Below, piece by piece: positions 8,685-18,239 of a stretch of DNA of 64,000 nt (the stretch's first letter is position 1; every line of letters begins with the position of its first letter). The notes beneath the pieces were generated by a model. The model had not been told where the DNA came from and did not search any database. It was given only the letters and a program-made list of their open reading frames with translations. A program made the translations under genes and the position numbers. The DNA comes from Chelativorans sp. YIM 93263 (GTDB taxonomy: Bacteria > Pseudomonadota > Alphaproteobacteria > Rhizobiales > Rhizobiaceae): contig NZ_JAKCWP010000002.1 of assembly GCF_028767125.1 (NCBI RefSeq), forward strand, positions 310,001 through 374,000. The letters run 5' to 3'.

Positions 8685-9998
8685 GTGCGTAAAGCAATGG
8701 CGGAATTCACGAGACTGGCTCGTCAGTTTCCCAAGTCTTTCATAGCGGCATTCGCTCTCGTCGCATTCGCGCTGGCGGCTTCGCCGGCCGCGGCCAACGA
8801 GAAATATGCCGGGTTCGTAATCGACGCAAGGAACGGTAACGTCCTCTACGAGGATCGGGCAGATGCTCCGCGCTATCCAGCGTCGCTGACCAAAATGATG
8901 ACGCTCTACATGATTTTCGAAGCGCTTGAGCAGGGGCGGGTGTCAAAAAACACACGCATCACCTTCTCGCGCAATGCATCCGCCGAACCACCGACCAAGA
9001 TCGGCGTGCCGGCCGGCAAGAGCATCACACTGGAACAGGCGATTTATGCCTTGGTCACCAAATCGGCCAACGACGTCGCCACGGCTGTCGCCGAAAACCT
9101 CGGCGGGTCGGAGGCCAACTTCGCGCGTTCGATGACCGAGAAGGCACGTCAGTTGGGAATGTCGTCGACAACATTTAAGAATGCCCACGGCCTGCCGAAC
9201 AGCGCGCAAAAGACGACGGCGCGTGATATGGCCCGGCTGGGGATCGCGCTGCGTGAACATTTTCCGCAGTACTACGACTATTTCTCCACCCGCTCCTTCA
9301 CCTACGCCGGCCAGCGTTTTGGTAACCACAACAATCTTCTGGGCCGTGTGAAGGGCGTGGACGGTATCAAGACCGGCTACATTCGCGCCTCCGGTTTCAA
9401 TCTGGTTTCTTCTGTCTCGACCGATGGCCGGAGCATCGTGGCTGTTGTCATGGGTGGAAGAACGACACGAACCCGGGATGCGCACATGCAGGATCTGATC
9501 CAGCGTACGCTGCCCAAGGCGTCGACCGGCGAGAAGCGCAACCTGATCGCAAGGGGACAGCCGACCCTAACCAAGATCGCTTCTGTAAACCTCCCCCAGA
9601 CAGTGCCGCTACCGGCCGAACGCCCCGAAGAAGTGGCCATGACAGCTTACACCGAGGAGCCGACAGCCGCGGCAAAAGCGGCGCTTGCCGAAATCATCGC
9701 GGAAGGTTCGCGGGAAGAACCCGATCCTATTTCCACCTCCTCCGCGGAAATAAAGGGTTGGGTGATTCAGGTCGCCTCCACACCTACCGAAGATGGTGCA
9801 TTGAAGATGCTCCAGAACACTACCGAGCAGGCCCCGACCGTTCTGGCCAAAGCGAACCCTTTCACCGAGGTTTTCACCAAGGACGGGCAGACATTCTACC
9901 GAGCACGTTTCGGCGGATTTAACGGAAAGTCGGAAGCATGGGCTGCATGTGCGTCCCTGAAGAAGAAGAGTGTTGCCTGCTACGCGATTGAGAAGTGA
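8685..9998 (+). CDS. D-alanyl-D-alanine carboxypeptidase (PBP5/6 type) with C-terminal SPOR domain
   Basis: A 437-residue secreted serine peptidase S11 that trims the terminal D-Ala of peptidoglycan pentapeptides. A signal peptide covers residues 1-38 (cleavage after SPAAA). The three penicillin-binding motifs are present: SLTK at 67-70, SAN at 127-129 and KTG at 229-231. After a Pro/Glu/Ala-rich linker (about 285-350), GWVIQVASTPTEDGALKML begins a SPOR domain, which binds denuded glycan strands at the division septum. The GTG at 8685 follows AAGGGG; ATG at 8697 is an alternative start. This domain order is common for rhizobial division-associated carboxypeptidases. Confidence 0.93.
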   Translation: MRKAMAEFTRLARQFPKSFIAAFALVAFALAASPAAANEKYAGFVIDARNGNVLYEDRADAPRYPASLTKMMTLYMIFEALEQGRVSKNTRITFSRNASAEPPTKIGVPAGKSITLEQAIYALVTKSANDVATAVAENLGGSEANFARSMTEKARQLGMSSTTFKNAHGLPNSAQKTTARDMARLGIALREHFPQYYDYFSTRSFTYAGQRFGNHNNLLGRVKGVDGIKTGYIRASGFNLVSSVSTDGRSIVAVVMGGRTTRTRDAHMQDLIQRTLPKASTGEKRNLIARGQPTLTKIASVNLPQTVPLPAERPEEVAMTAYTEEPTAAAKAALAEIIAEGSREEPDPISTSSAEIKGWVIQVASTPTEDGALKMLQNTTEQAPTVLAKANPFTEVFTKDGQTFYRARFGGFNGKSEAWAACASLKKKSVACYAIEK

Positions 9999-10039
9999 TT
10001 AACCGGTACGCGCTATAGTTGCGTCGAGTTGCAGGAGTT

Positions 10040-10735
10040 TCACTCGTGATCGGCCAGGAGAACGTCCCGCGCTTCGTTGATCCGCGTGGCAAGAAAAACA
10101 GAACCACCCATGTCGGGATGCAGACGCTGCATCAGGCGGCGATGAGCCTGGCGGATGTCAGCCGCGGACGCTCCCGCCTCAAGACCAAGGATCTCGTAAG
10201 CCTCCTCCTTGGACATGGCGCCCGAAGCTGGCGGGCTTCTCTGCCGCCCGTCCTGGTTCGAGTCCGCGTTTTTGCGCCAGGCGGGAAAGCGGCTGTCAAG
10301 GTACGTTTCCAGTAGCTGCAGGCTTTCGGCATCGCCGCTTAGTTCGGAACGAAGCGAGAGAAGCTCACCTTGCTGCATGTCTGCCAGACGGCGCCCTTCA
10401 TGCCGACCGGCAAGTACAATGCCGTCCAACCCGCCCGTATCATGATCAAGTTCCATCTCCAGTGCCGCAGAGCGGACCCTGGAGCGCTGTCCGGGAGATC
10501 GGGTCTGGGAACCTTGCATGCGCCTGGAGCCGTACCAGGCGACGGCGCCGGATAGGAGCATTCCTCCAAGACCCGCCCTACCCGTTAGCAGCAAAACGCC
10601 CCCTGCTACGGCAAGCGCAATCGGCCCGGCCAAGCGCAGCGCATTTGCGATGCCCGCCGGGCTTGCGCGTGAAAACATCATGGCCGCCAAGAGCAAAAGA
10701 AGCAGAACCGCGAAAACGGTAAAGAGTATCGTCAT
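10040..10735 (-). CDS. Membrane-anchored DnaJ-domain protein
   Basis: A 231-residue protein with two N-terminal hydrophobic segments (residues 3-20 and about 30-65), a polar middle, and a C-terminal J domain: SKEEAYEILGLEAGASAADIRQAHRRLMQRLHPDMGGS, with the HPD motif that stimulates Hsp70 ATPase. The layout resembles the Tim14/Pam18-like or DjlA-like membrane J proteins, with the J domain at the very C-terminus. The client and the Hsp70 partner (probably DnaK) are inferred. It overlaps the upstream VWA gene by four bases (ATGA), so the two are probably made together and may act together. Confidence 0.88.
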   Translation of the reverse strand: MTILFTVFAVLLLLLLAAMMFSRASPAGIANALRLAGPIALAVAGGVLLLTGRAGLGGMLLSGAVAWYGSRRMQGSQTRSPGQRSRVRSAALEMELDHDTGGLDGIVLAGRHEGRRLADMQQGELLSLRSELSGDAESLQLLETYLDSRFPAWRKNADSNQDGRQRSPPASGAMSKEEAYEILGLEAGASAADIRQAHRRLMQRLHPDMGGSVFLATRINEARDVLLADHE

Positions 10736-11463
10736 TGCCCTCTGCCGCTAAGATGTTCGATCATGAGCTTGTCCTCGGGACTCCCCCGTGCTTCCAATGC
10801 GGAAAGCCCGCCGGTGGCGAATACAGCCACGGAAGACAGAAGCTTGGCCAGCTTTTCCGCCGAGCTCCGGTCGAAACGGAACCAAGCGCCTTTCGACAAG
10901 CGGGCAATTTCACGAAATGCGTTCGTAGCAGCGGGGTCGGATCCTTCCTGGAATACGAAGACGGGTACGCCCTTCAGCCCTAGTTCGCCTGCCCTGTGCG
11001 CCAGTTCATCCACCTCTTCTTCCATGGCATCGCCGATGAAGACCAGCGCATTCACCTTGCCCCGCGCGTTCTCCTTGAGCGCATGAGAAAGAACCTTGCC
11101 GATCTGTGTCCGCCCACCGCGACAGTCGATCCCGGACATGAGCTTCTTGAGCTGCCCCGTATCCGCGACGAAGCGTGAGGCTCGACACTCCCCAAAACCC
11201 CGATAATAGACGAGCTGCACGTTGAGCGATCCCGCCTTTCCTACAGCATCGAACATCTTCGCTTGTATTTCGCAGGCGATATCCCAAGTCGGCTGACGGC
11301 TCATAGTCGCATCGAGCGCCAGAACGAGCCTGCCGTTCTGCTTGCCTGAAACCGCAAGCGTACGAGCCTGACGCACGAAAGCGTCGACCTCTGCCGCTTC
11401 CGAACGCGGCTGTGAAACCTGTGAACGCCTCCCGGTCTCGACCGGCGCCTTTTTGTCGCTCAT
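10732..11463 (-). CDS. VWA-domain protein of unknown function, coupled to a membrane DnaJ
   Basis: A 243-residue cytoplasmic-looking protein with a von Willebrand A fold: GRLVLALDATMSRQPTWD carries a modified MIDAS motif (D-A-T-M-S rather than D-x-S-x-S), followed by LNVQLVYYRGFGECRASRF, GGRTQIGKVLSHAL and VNALVFIGDAMEE. No signal peptide or membrane helix is visible. VWA domains usually mediate metal-dependent protein contacts. It is the first gene of a two-gene unit with the membrane J protein and shares four bases with it. I do not recognise a named family or process; a joint chaperone role is only an inference from coupling. Confidence 0.82.
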   Translation of the reverse strand: MSDKKAPVETGRRSQVSQPRSEAAEVDAFVRQARTLAVSGKQNGRLVLALDATMSRQPTWDIACEIQAKMFDAVGKAGSLNVQLVYYRGFGECRASRFVADTGQLKKLMSGIDCRGGRTQIGKVLSHALKENARGKVNALVFIGDAMEEEVDELAHRAGELGLKGVPVFVFQEGSDPAATNAFREIARLSKGAWFRFDRSSAEKLAKLLSSVAVFATGGLSALEARGSPEDKLMIEHLSGRGQ

Positions 11464-11618
11464 GTATTCAAGATGTGGTGCAAGCGCTCGCGTGGCAAGA
11501 CCTGAATCCGACCGATATAGCGGCTTGTAGCAGAATGGTTGTCAAACGCTTCATCGATCCTTGTGCGTGCGGAAGCCGCGCTGACCGGGGATGGTTCCAC
11601 ACCACCCATGCAGCCGTT

Positions 11619-12053
11619 CTACAGCAAGCCGAGCTCCGCAAGCTCGCGCCGCATGTGATCAGGAAGATCGTCCTCGCCTTCAAAGACGCTACGGTCCGGC
11701 GGTGCATCCTCTACCGTCAGATAACGCCACCCCTGGAAAGGACGCCGCGGCTGCCATTCCGTAAGCACGATCTTCGGTTCCAGAATCAAATGGCAGCGGG
11801 AAACACCCTCTCCATCGGTGAATGGCCGGACCTCCAACAGCGTCTGTCTGCATTGAACCATTCCTTTCATGACCCAGTACAGAGAGCCGCCATCACACAG
11901 TTCCTCGATACGCCGGGGGATCATCCGTGTCGTATGAAACTGCTCCGCGGGCTCTCCGCGCCGGCGCCTTACGTCCAGCCGGCGGCTGACGGACTCCTCC
12001 AGTTCTTCGGGGCTGTCGCAGCCCACACATAGCTTTATCAGATTGAGTGCCAT
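11619..12053 (-). CDS. DUF1489 family protein
   Basis: A 144-residue protein whose start MALNLIKLCVGCDSPEELE and later segments RMIPRRIEELCDGGSLYWVMKG, CRQTLLEVRPF and PRRPFQGWRYL identify the alphaproteobacterial DUF1489 family. No function is established. It is soluble with no signal peptide. ATG at 12053 was chosen because the family begins with MALN-IKLCVG; the open frame extends 19 codons further upstream. The gene lies 60 bases after sdaA on the same strand. The 155 bases that follow it, up to the end of the VWA gene start, show no gene or clear terminator. Confidence 0.85.
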   Translation of the reverse strand: MALNLIKLCVGCDSPEELEESVSRRLDVRRRRGEPAEQFHTTRMIPRRIEELCDGGSLYWVMKGMVQCRQTLLEVRPFTDGEGVSRCHLILEPKIVLTEWQPRRPFQGWRYLTVEDAPPDRSVFEGEDDLPDHMRRELAELGLL

Positions 12054-12113
12054 GAATTTACAATCAAAGAGATCACATAAGCGGTCAATGCGCACAAACG
12101 CTTTCCACAATCA

Positions 12114-13514
12114 TCAGCACTCGACCACATTGACCGCGAGACCGCCCAGGCTGGTTTCCTTATAATTCTCATTCATATCCAGGCCGGTCTGACGCATTGT
12201 CTCAATCGCCGCGTCAAGCGAAACGAAGTGCTTTCCATCGCCCTTTACGGCAAGTGACGCCGCTGTGACGGCCTTGACCGCGCCGAGCGCATTACGCTCG
12301 ATACAGGGGACCTGGACCAGCCCGCCCACGGGATCGCAGGTCATTCCCAGATGATGCTCCAGCGCGATTTCCGCGGCATTCTCCACCTGCTCCGGTGTGC
12401 CCTCCATAACAGCGGCGAGGCCCGCAGCGGCCATGGCGGAGGCCGAACCGACCTCTCCCTGACAGCCAACCTCGGCACCGGAGATAGAGGCGTTGTGCTT
12501 GACGATTCCGCCGATAGCGGCGGCCGTAAGCAGAAACTCACGAATCCCGTCCGCATTCGCATCGACGTGGAAGCGCTGCCAGTACTTCAGGACGGCAGGA
12601 ACAACACCCGCAGCACCGTTTGTCGGCGCAGTAACCACCCGCCCGCCGGCAGCATTCTCCTCGTTCACGGCCATGGCGTAGACAGAAAGCCAGTCGTTTG
12701 CCATCAGCGGGTTGGGTCGGTTCGTCTGCCAATCCAGCTCCAGCTGCTCGAAAAGCCGGCGCGCGCGGCGGCGCACCTTGAGCCCACCGGGCATAATGCC
12801 TTCCTGAGACAAGCCCCTCTCAATACAGCTGCGCATCGCTTCCCAGACACGATCGAGCCCGGCATCTAGTTCATCCGCGCTCATCCGCGTCAATTCATTG
12901 GCCCGCTTCATCTCGGCTATGGAACGCCCGCTTGCCGCCGCCATTTCCAGCATCTCGCGCGCATTGGCGAATGGATATGGTACGTCCCGGTCCACCGGCG
13001 GTTTCCCCTGCGCCTTGAGAGCCTGCAACTCGTCCTCCGAGACGACAAAGCCGCCGCCGACCGAATAATATATGCGCTTCAGAAGCAGGCGATCATCCGC
13101 ATCGAACGCGCTGAACGTCATCCCGTTTGCATGGCCGGGAAGCGGGTTCTTCTTGTCCAGCACGAGATCGGCATCCGGATCGAAGCTATAGGCGGGATGG
13201 CCGGTTGGTTTCACCTGCCGGGTGCCACGGATTTTCCGCAAGACCTCGTCGGAGATATCGGGATCGATAGTGAGCGGCGTGAAGCCTTGAAGCCCCAGTA
13301 CGACCGCACGATCGGTACCATGGCCAACTCCGGTATAGGCGAGCGACCCGTGCAGGCTGACAGAAAGATGCGCGACTTCGGCACCCGCCGGACGCGGCCA
13401 GTCATCTCCGGCGATCTCATCCAGAAAGCGCGCAGCTGCCGTCATTGGACCCATCGTATGGGAACTGGAAGGACCGATGCCGATCTTGAACAGATCGAAC
13501 ACGGAAAGAAACAT
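12114..13514 (-). CDS. sdaA: L-serine ammonia-lyase (L-serine dehydratase), single-chain type
   Basis: A 466-residue iron-sulfur enzyme converting L-serine to pyruvate and ammonia. The N-terminal beta-domain begins with [20 protein letters not shown], the classic serine dehydratase signature. The alpha-domain contains [21 protein letters not shown] and [20 protein letters not shown], which supply the cysteines that hold the [4Fe-4S] cluster together with the C-terminal cysteine of VNVVEC. Length fits the fused one-gene form rather than the two-subunit form. DUF1489 follows 60 bases downstream. The start at 13514 has no in-frame competitor of note. Confidence 0.96.
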   Translation of the reverse strand: MFLSVFDLFKIGIGPSSSHTMGPMTAAARFLDEIAGDDWPRPAGAEVAHLSVSLHGSLAYTGVGHGTDRAVVLGLQGFTPLTIDPDISDEVLRKIRGTRQVKPTGHPAYSFDPDADLVLDKKNPLPGHANGMTFSAFDADDRLLLKRIYYSVGGGFVVSEDELQALKAQGKPPVDRDVPYPFANAREMLEMAAASGRSIAEMKRANELTRMSADELDAGLDRVWEAMRSCIERGLSQEGIMPGGLKVRRRARRLFEQLELDWQTNRPNPLMANDWLSVYAMAVNEENAAGGRVVTAPTNGAAGVVPAVLKYWQRFHVDANADGIREFLLTAAAIGGIVKHNASISGAEVGCQGEVGSASAMAAAGLAAVMEGTPEQVENAAEIALEHHLGMTCDPVGGLVQVPCIERNALGAVKAVTAASLAVKGDGKHFVSLDAAIETMRQTGLDMNENYKETSLGGLAVNVVEC

Positions 13515-13794
13515 AACTCAACTCCACACTCGTCTCTTGGCCCGGACAGTGCCAGCGCGGCCTCCGGATACGCAACCGATTTTTAAGTGTAGATGCAAGT
13601 TCCCAAGAGCAACCCCCTGACACCCGTAAAACCTGCGTTCGTGGTACTTAGCCCAATTCTGCGACGCCGTTCCCCAATATTAGAAAGCATCATTGCTCAA
13701 GATGTTCATGATACATTCATGTGGTGGAAAGAATTATACCGCCATCTTCAAGTCTCAGGCGCCAAGCGTGCCTGTCGGATAGAAGGATTTTCGC

Positions 13795-14292
13795 ATGAAA
13801 CGCACGTTCGCAGCTGTTGCTCTCTTCGGTCTACTTGCGCTTGGCGTATCTGCAGCGACAACTACCGCCAACGCGTCGGCGCTTTCGGTAGGCGCTTCGA
13901 CCTCAAATCTCGTAAAGACTGTAGGTGAATCATCCGAGAGCATGGTGGAAGTCAAGCATCGTCGCGGGCACCGCCACAGGCACCATCGGCGTCACAGGCG
14001 TCCCCACCACCACCATATGGGACCAGGACCTGTGGCGCCTCCATGGATGCGGCCGCATCATCGATATCATGGACATCGCCATCATCGACAGCATTGGCGG
14101 CCACGGAGTAACTTCTTCCTCCAGTTCGGCGTACCGGTGGCCCCGCGGTATGCGCCACGGCCGGCAGCTGCATTGTCGGCGTCGCACGTATACTGGTGCC
14201 AGCAGAAATACCGCTCCTATCGGGTTTCGGATAACACGTTCCAGCCATATCACGGTCCGCGCAAGCCTTGTGTTTCGCCCTATTACCCGTAG
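13795..14292 (+). CDS. Secreted histidine-rich protein with BA14K-like C-terminus
   Basis: A 165-residue exported protein. Residues 1-27 form a signal peptide (hydrophobic core [11 protein letters not shown], cleavage near ANA). Residues 55-100 contain 17 histidines mixed with arginine and proline, including HHHH at 71-74. The C-terminus, [19 protein letters not shown] then GPRKPC, matches the BA14K family first described as a Brucella immunoreactive protein. A lectin-like or metal-binding envelope role is plausible but unproven. The gene stands alone between divergent sdaA and convergent ilvC. Its 280-base upstream region must carry its promoter; I see no clear operator there. Confidence 0.82.
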   Translation: MKRTFAAVALFGLLALGVSAATTTANASALSVGASTSNLVKTVGESSESMVEVKHRRGHRHRHHRRHRRPHHHHMGPGPVAPPWMRPHHRYHGHRHHRQHWRPRSNFFLQFGVPVAPRYAPRPAAALSASHVYWCQQKYRSYRVSDNTFQPYHGPRKPCVSPYYP

Positions 14293-14305
14293 TGAATGCG
14301 CCATG

Positions 14306-14336
14306 AAAAACGAGCCCCGACGAGATTGTCGGGGCT
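14306..14336 (-). terminator. Intrinsic terminator of ilvC
   Basis: A perfect 9-bp stem AGCCCCGAC/GTCGGGGCT with a 6-base loop (14313-14336) is followed on the minus strand by CGTTTTT (complement of 14306-14312). It lies 37 bases beyond the ilvC stop codon. On the plus strand there is no T run, so it mainly serves ilvC, though the stem may also help end the BA14K transcript. Confidence 0.85.
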
Positions 14337-14372
14337 CCTGTCTCTACGGCTCTTTGATCATGAGCAGTGGGA

Positions 14373-15407
<1,035 letters not shown>

Positions 15408-15410
15408 TTA

Positions 15411-16073
15411 CTAAACGGCCCTTACGCGAGGGCCCATCCTCTTCTTCTCCTGCACGCCATAAAGCGCGAAGAACTGATCGACCGCGCGCTCGGCCATTTC
15501 GCCGAAGTTTTTCGGCTTCCGAATTTCATCTTCGCCCAGCAGCATGCGTACATGCAGATCACGCACGACGAGTCCGTAGAGCGTGCGATATGTCTCATCG
15601 ACATCGGTGAATTCGATATGCTGGCACCGCCGACCCGCCTCCAGCAATGCAGCCGCGCCTTCGTCGATGCGGCGTCGCCCCTGCTCCACGAGGAGTTGGC
15701 CGAGGCGGCTTTCCTCGCGGCTCGCCTGCCCAATAGCGAGCCGGTTAAGCGCCAAGGATACGTCACCACCGAGCACCTGCAGCAGATCGTGCGCAAAGCC
15801 AACAAGTTGCGCTCGAAATTGGACGCGGTCCATCGGTGCGCCATTATCGCTGAAAGTGCGCACTTTGCTCGCCTGGTGGGCGATCATGGCGGCGAGCAGT
15901 CCTTCGCGATCACCGAACCACCGGTAAAGGCTTTCCTTGGAACAGTTCGCGGTTCGCGCGACTCTGGCCGTTGTCAGCACACGCTCTCCACCCGCCACGA
16001 GCAGCGAGAGCGCGCACTCCAGCACGTCGTGCTGGCGCGGTGTAAACTCCTTTGCGCGCTGGTCGTCGGACAA
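15411..16073 (-). CDS. TetR/AcrR family transcriptional regulator
   Basis: A 220-residue regulator with an N-terminal helix-turn-helix: FTPRQHDVLECALSLLVAGG then VLTTARVARTANCSKESLYRWFGDREGLLAAMIAHQA, where the recognition helix is CSKESLYRWFG. The C-terminal two-thirds is a helical ligand and dimer domain of unknown specificity. A perfect 14-bp palindrome lies 16-29 bases upstream of the start codon and is the likely autoregulatory operator. ilvC follows 18 bases downstream. The inducing ligand and other targets cannot be told from the sequence. Confidence 0.9.
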   Translation of the reverse strand: MSDDQRAKEFTPRQHDVLECALSLLVAGGERVLTTARVARTANCSKESLYRWFGDREGLLAAMIAHQASKVRTFSDNGAPMDRVQFRAQLVGFAHDLLQVLGGDVSLALNRLAIGQASREESRLGQLLVEQGRRRIDEGAAALLEAGRRCQHIEFTDVDETYRTLYGLVVRDLHVRMLLGEDEIRKPKNFGEMAERAVDQFFALYGVQEKKRMGPRVRAV

Positions 16074-16088
16074 GGCTGACCTCGAATA

Positions 16089-16102
16089 GTACCGTACGGT
16101 AC
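16089..16102. promoter_or_regulatory. Palindromic operator candidate upstream of the TetR gene
   Basis: GTACCGTACGGTAC is a perfect 14-bp palindrome located 16-29 bases before the TetR start codon, with a further CGGT repeat next to it. Its position and symmetry fit a TetR dimer site used for autorepression. The link to this regulator is inferred. Confidence 0.6.
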
Positions 16103-16263
16103 GGTTCTGTCACAAGCGTGATTCTTTTTCAAGCTCCCCTACACAGCTATTGGGTGCACGATGGGCTTCCATCCGCTACTGCTCCCGGATACGAGTCTCC
16201 AACATCAGTGCATGGTGATGGCTGCGAGCAATGTTATAGTCGAGCCTCAACCTGAGTGCGGCA

Positions 16264-18012
16264 ATGGCGAACATCCTGGTGAATAATCAAGAGCGGCCAA
16301 CGAGGATGTGGTCGCCCCGCAAGCTGCGGAACCCGATCCTACTCGCGGTCGTGCTGTTTTTGCTCGCGATGGGGGTTGTGACAGCTTGGGCGGTACAGAT
16401 CTCCTACAACCATTATCGTTCGCAGATCATGCTGCGTGCGACCAGCATGACGCAGGTGCTGGCGGAGTACACACTTCGAAACATGGCGGCGGTTGATCTG
16501 ACCTTGAAAACGATCATCGACAGCTCGCCCATGCAACACCCACAAAATGACGCACAACTGCGGGACTGGATGACACGCCGGCTTGCTGATCTTCCCGATG
16601 TTCGGTCACTCTTTGTGATTGGTGCCGATGGACTCGTTCGGCATAACACGGACTCCCCCAACACATCGCGCCTAAGCCTCGCCGACCGTAATTATTTCAG
16701 ATTTCACGAACGTGCGGATCGCGACCAACTCTACATCGGGCAGCCGCTCCTTTCACGGACTGTCGATCGATGGTTCGTTTCGGTAAGTCGTCGGATTGAT
16801 GGGCCGCGAGGGGAATTCGCAGGCGTAGCGGCCGCTGCGGTCGAGCCGACCTTTTACGAACGCATCTATCGGCAACTCCCCTTGGGACCGAAAGATTCGA
16901 TCTCGCTTTGGCATGAGGAAGGCCACCTGATCGCGCGGTATCCTGACGATATGGGCCTGGTTGGGCGCCGAATGTCGAACCTGCCGATCTTTCAGGAACA
17001 CCTGCCCGAGCGCAAAACGGGCAAATTCGTGGCGAATGGTCCGGCGACAGGGGGCACGCCCCAAGCTGTCGGATATCAACAACTTCCGAACATGCCGCTG
17101 ATCGTGACAACAGGGCTCAGCCTCGAATCGATAAGCGGTAATCTACGACCGCTCTTGGTCGCAATTCTGGCGATGTTCGGCCTTCTCAGTGCTCTGGCAA
17201 TTGCCATGCCTATCCTGATATTCCGCCGCATTCGCGAACGTGAAGAGAATCTGAAACGCGATCTGGTCCTGCAGAAATCCGAAGCGCTCGCGCGGATGAC
17301 GAGTGGCTTGGCTCACGATTTCAACAATGTGCTTGCGGCCGTGGAAGCGGGTATCAAACTGATGACCAGACACGCGAGCGATCCCGATAAAGTGCAGCAA
17401 TTTGCGTCCGAGGCTGGCGAGGCCGTCGCGCGGGGTTCGCGACTTGCCGGCCAACTCCTGCAGTTCGCGAAGCAGAAGGAGCTTTCATTTCAGCAAGCGG
17501 ACATCAACGAGTTGTTGAGACAGTTGGAACCCATGCTGAACCAGGGGGCAGATGGAATCAACCTCCACTTGAACCTGCAGGAAGGTCTTCCGGCTTGCGT
17601 GCTCGATCGCACGCAGTTCGATGCTGCGATCCTAAACCTCGTCATTAACGCCAAGGATGCGATGCCCAACGGGGGAGACGTTACGATAAAGACCACCAAA
17701 CGCGTCGAGAAGAGAGGAACGCAAAGCCTCAAGCCGGGAGAGTATGTAAGAGTTCAGGTCTCCGATAACGGTCCGGGCATGCCGCCCGAGGTGATGCAAA
17801 GGGTCTTTGAACCGTATTTCAGCACAAAAGGTGAAAACGGAACCGGTCTTGGACTGCCGCAGGTGCGCTCGTTCATGGAGCAACTCGGGGGAAGTGCAAT
17901 GCTTTCGAGCAGCCGGGGCCGGGGCACGCGTGTGGAGCTTTTCTTTCCATGTGACACCGCAAGCACGGCCAAGCCCCTGCGAACTGATCTGCCTACGCCG
18001 CATGAGACATGA
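16264..18012 (+). CDS. Membrane sensor histidine kinase with PDC/Cache sensor
   Basis: A 582-residue kinase. Transmembrane segments at about 24-46 and 297-320 flank a periplasmic PDC (double Cache) sensor of about 250 residues, with LFVIGADGLVRHNTDSPN and LADRNYFRFHERADRD typical of dCache folds. The HisKA part has SGLAHDFNNVLAAVEAG with phospho-acceptor His351. The ATPase part has the N box NLVINAKDAMPNGG near 458-471, DNGPGMPPEV at 501-510, FEPYFSTK and GTGLGLPQV. The HDFNN form is usual for hybrid and NtrB-like kinases. No receiver domain or response regulator gene is adjacent, so its partner is unknown. Confidence 0.92.
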   Translation: MANILVNNQERPTRMWSPRKLRNPILLAVVLFLLAMGVVTAWAVQISYNHYRSQIMLRATSMTQVLAEYTLRNMAAVDLTLKTIIDSSPMQHPQNDAQLRDWMTRRLADLPDVRSLFVIGADGLVRHNTDSPNTSRLSLADRNYFRFHERADRDQLYIGQPLLSRTVDRWFVSVSRRIDGPRGEFAGVAAAAVEPTFYERIYRQLPLGPKDSISLWHEEGHLIARYPDDMGLVGRRMSNLPIFQEHLPERKTGKFVANGPATGGTPQAVGYQQLPNMPLIVTTGLSLESISGNLRPLLVAILAMFGLLSALAIAMPILIFRRIREREENLKRDLVLQKSEALARMTSGLAHDFNNVLAAVEAGIKLMTRHASDPDKVQQFASEAGEAVARGSRLAGQLLQFAKQKELSFQQADINELLRQLEPMLNQGADGINLHLNLQEGLPACVLDRTQFDAAILNLVINAKDAMPNGGDVTIKTTKRVEKRGTQSLKPGEYVRVQVSDNGPGMPPEVMQRVFEPYFSTKGENGTGLGLPQVRSFMEQLGGSAMLSSSRGRGTRVELFFPCDTASTAKPLRTDLPTPHET

Positions 18013-18239
18013 TCGCGCCGATCTGCCACGCCACACTTCCCGCTAGACGACGGCAAAAGACTGGGGACAGACCGACTTAAATCACGAGTGGAATTTATCG
18101 GGTATTCATTTCGGCAGGATCATTTGACCCGGGAGCGCCATGGAGATAACGGCTGCGAGGCTCTATTGCATCTCGGCCTGTTCAAAGCCAATCTCCCACC
18201 GCCGACGGCGTCGCATTAAGAAGATAAAGGATTCGCTCC

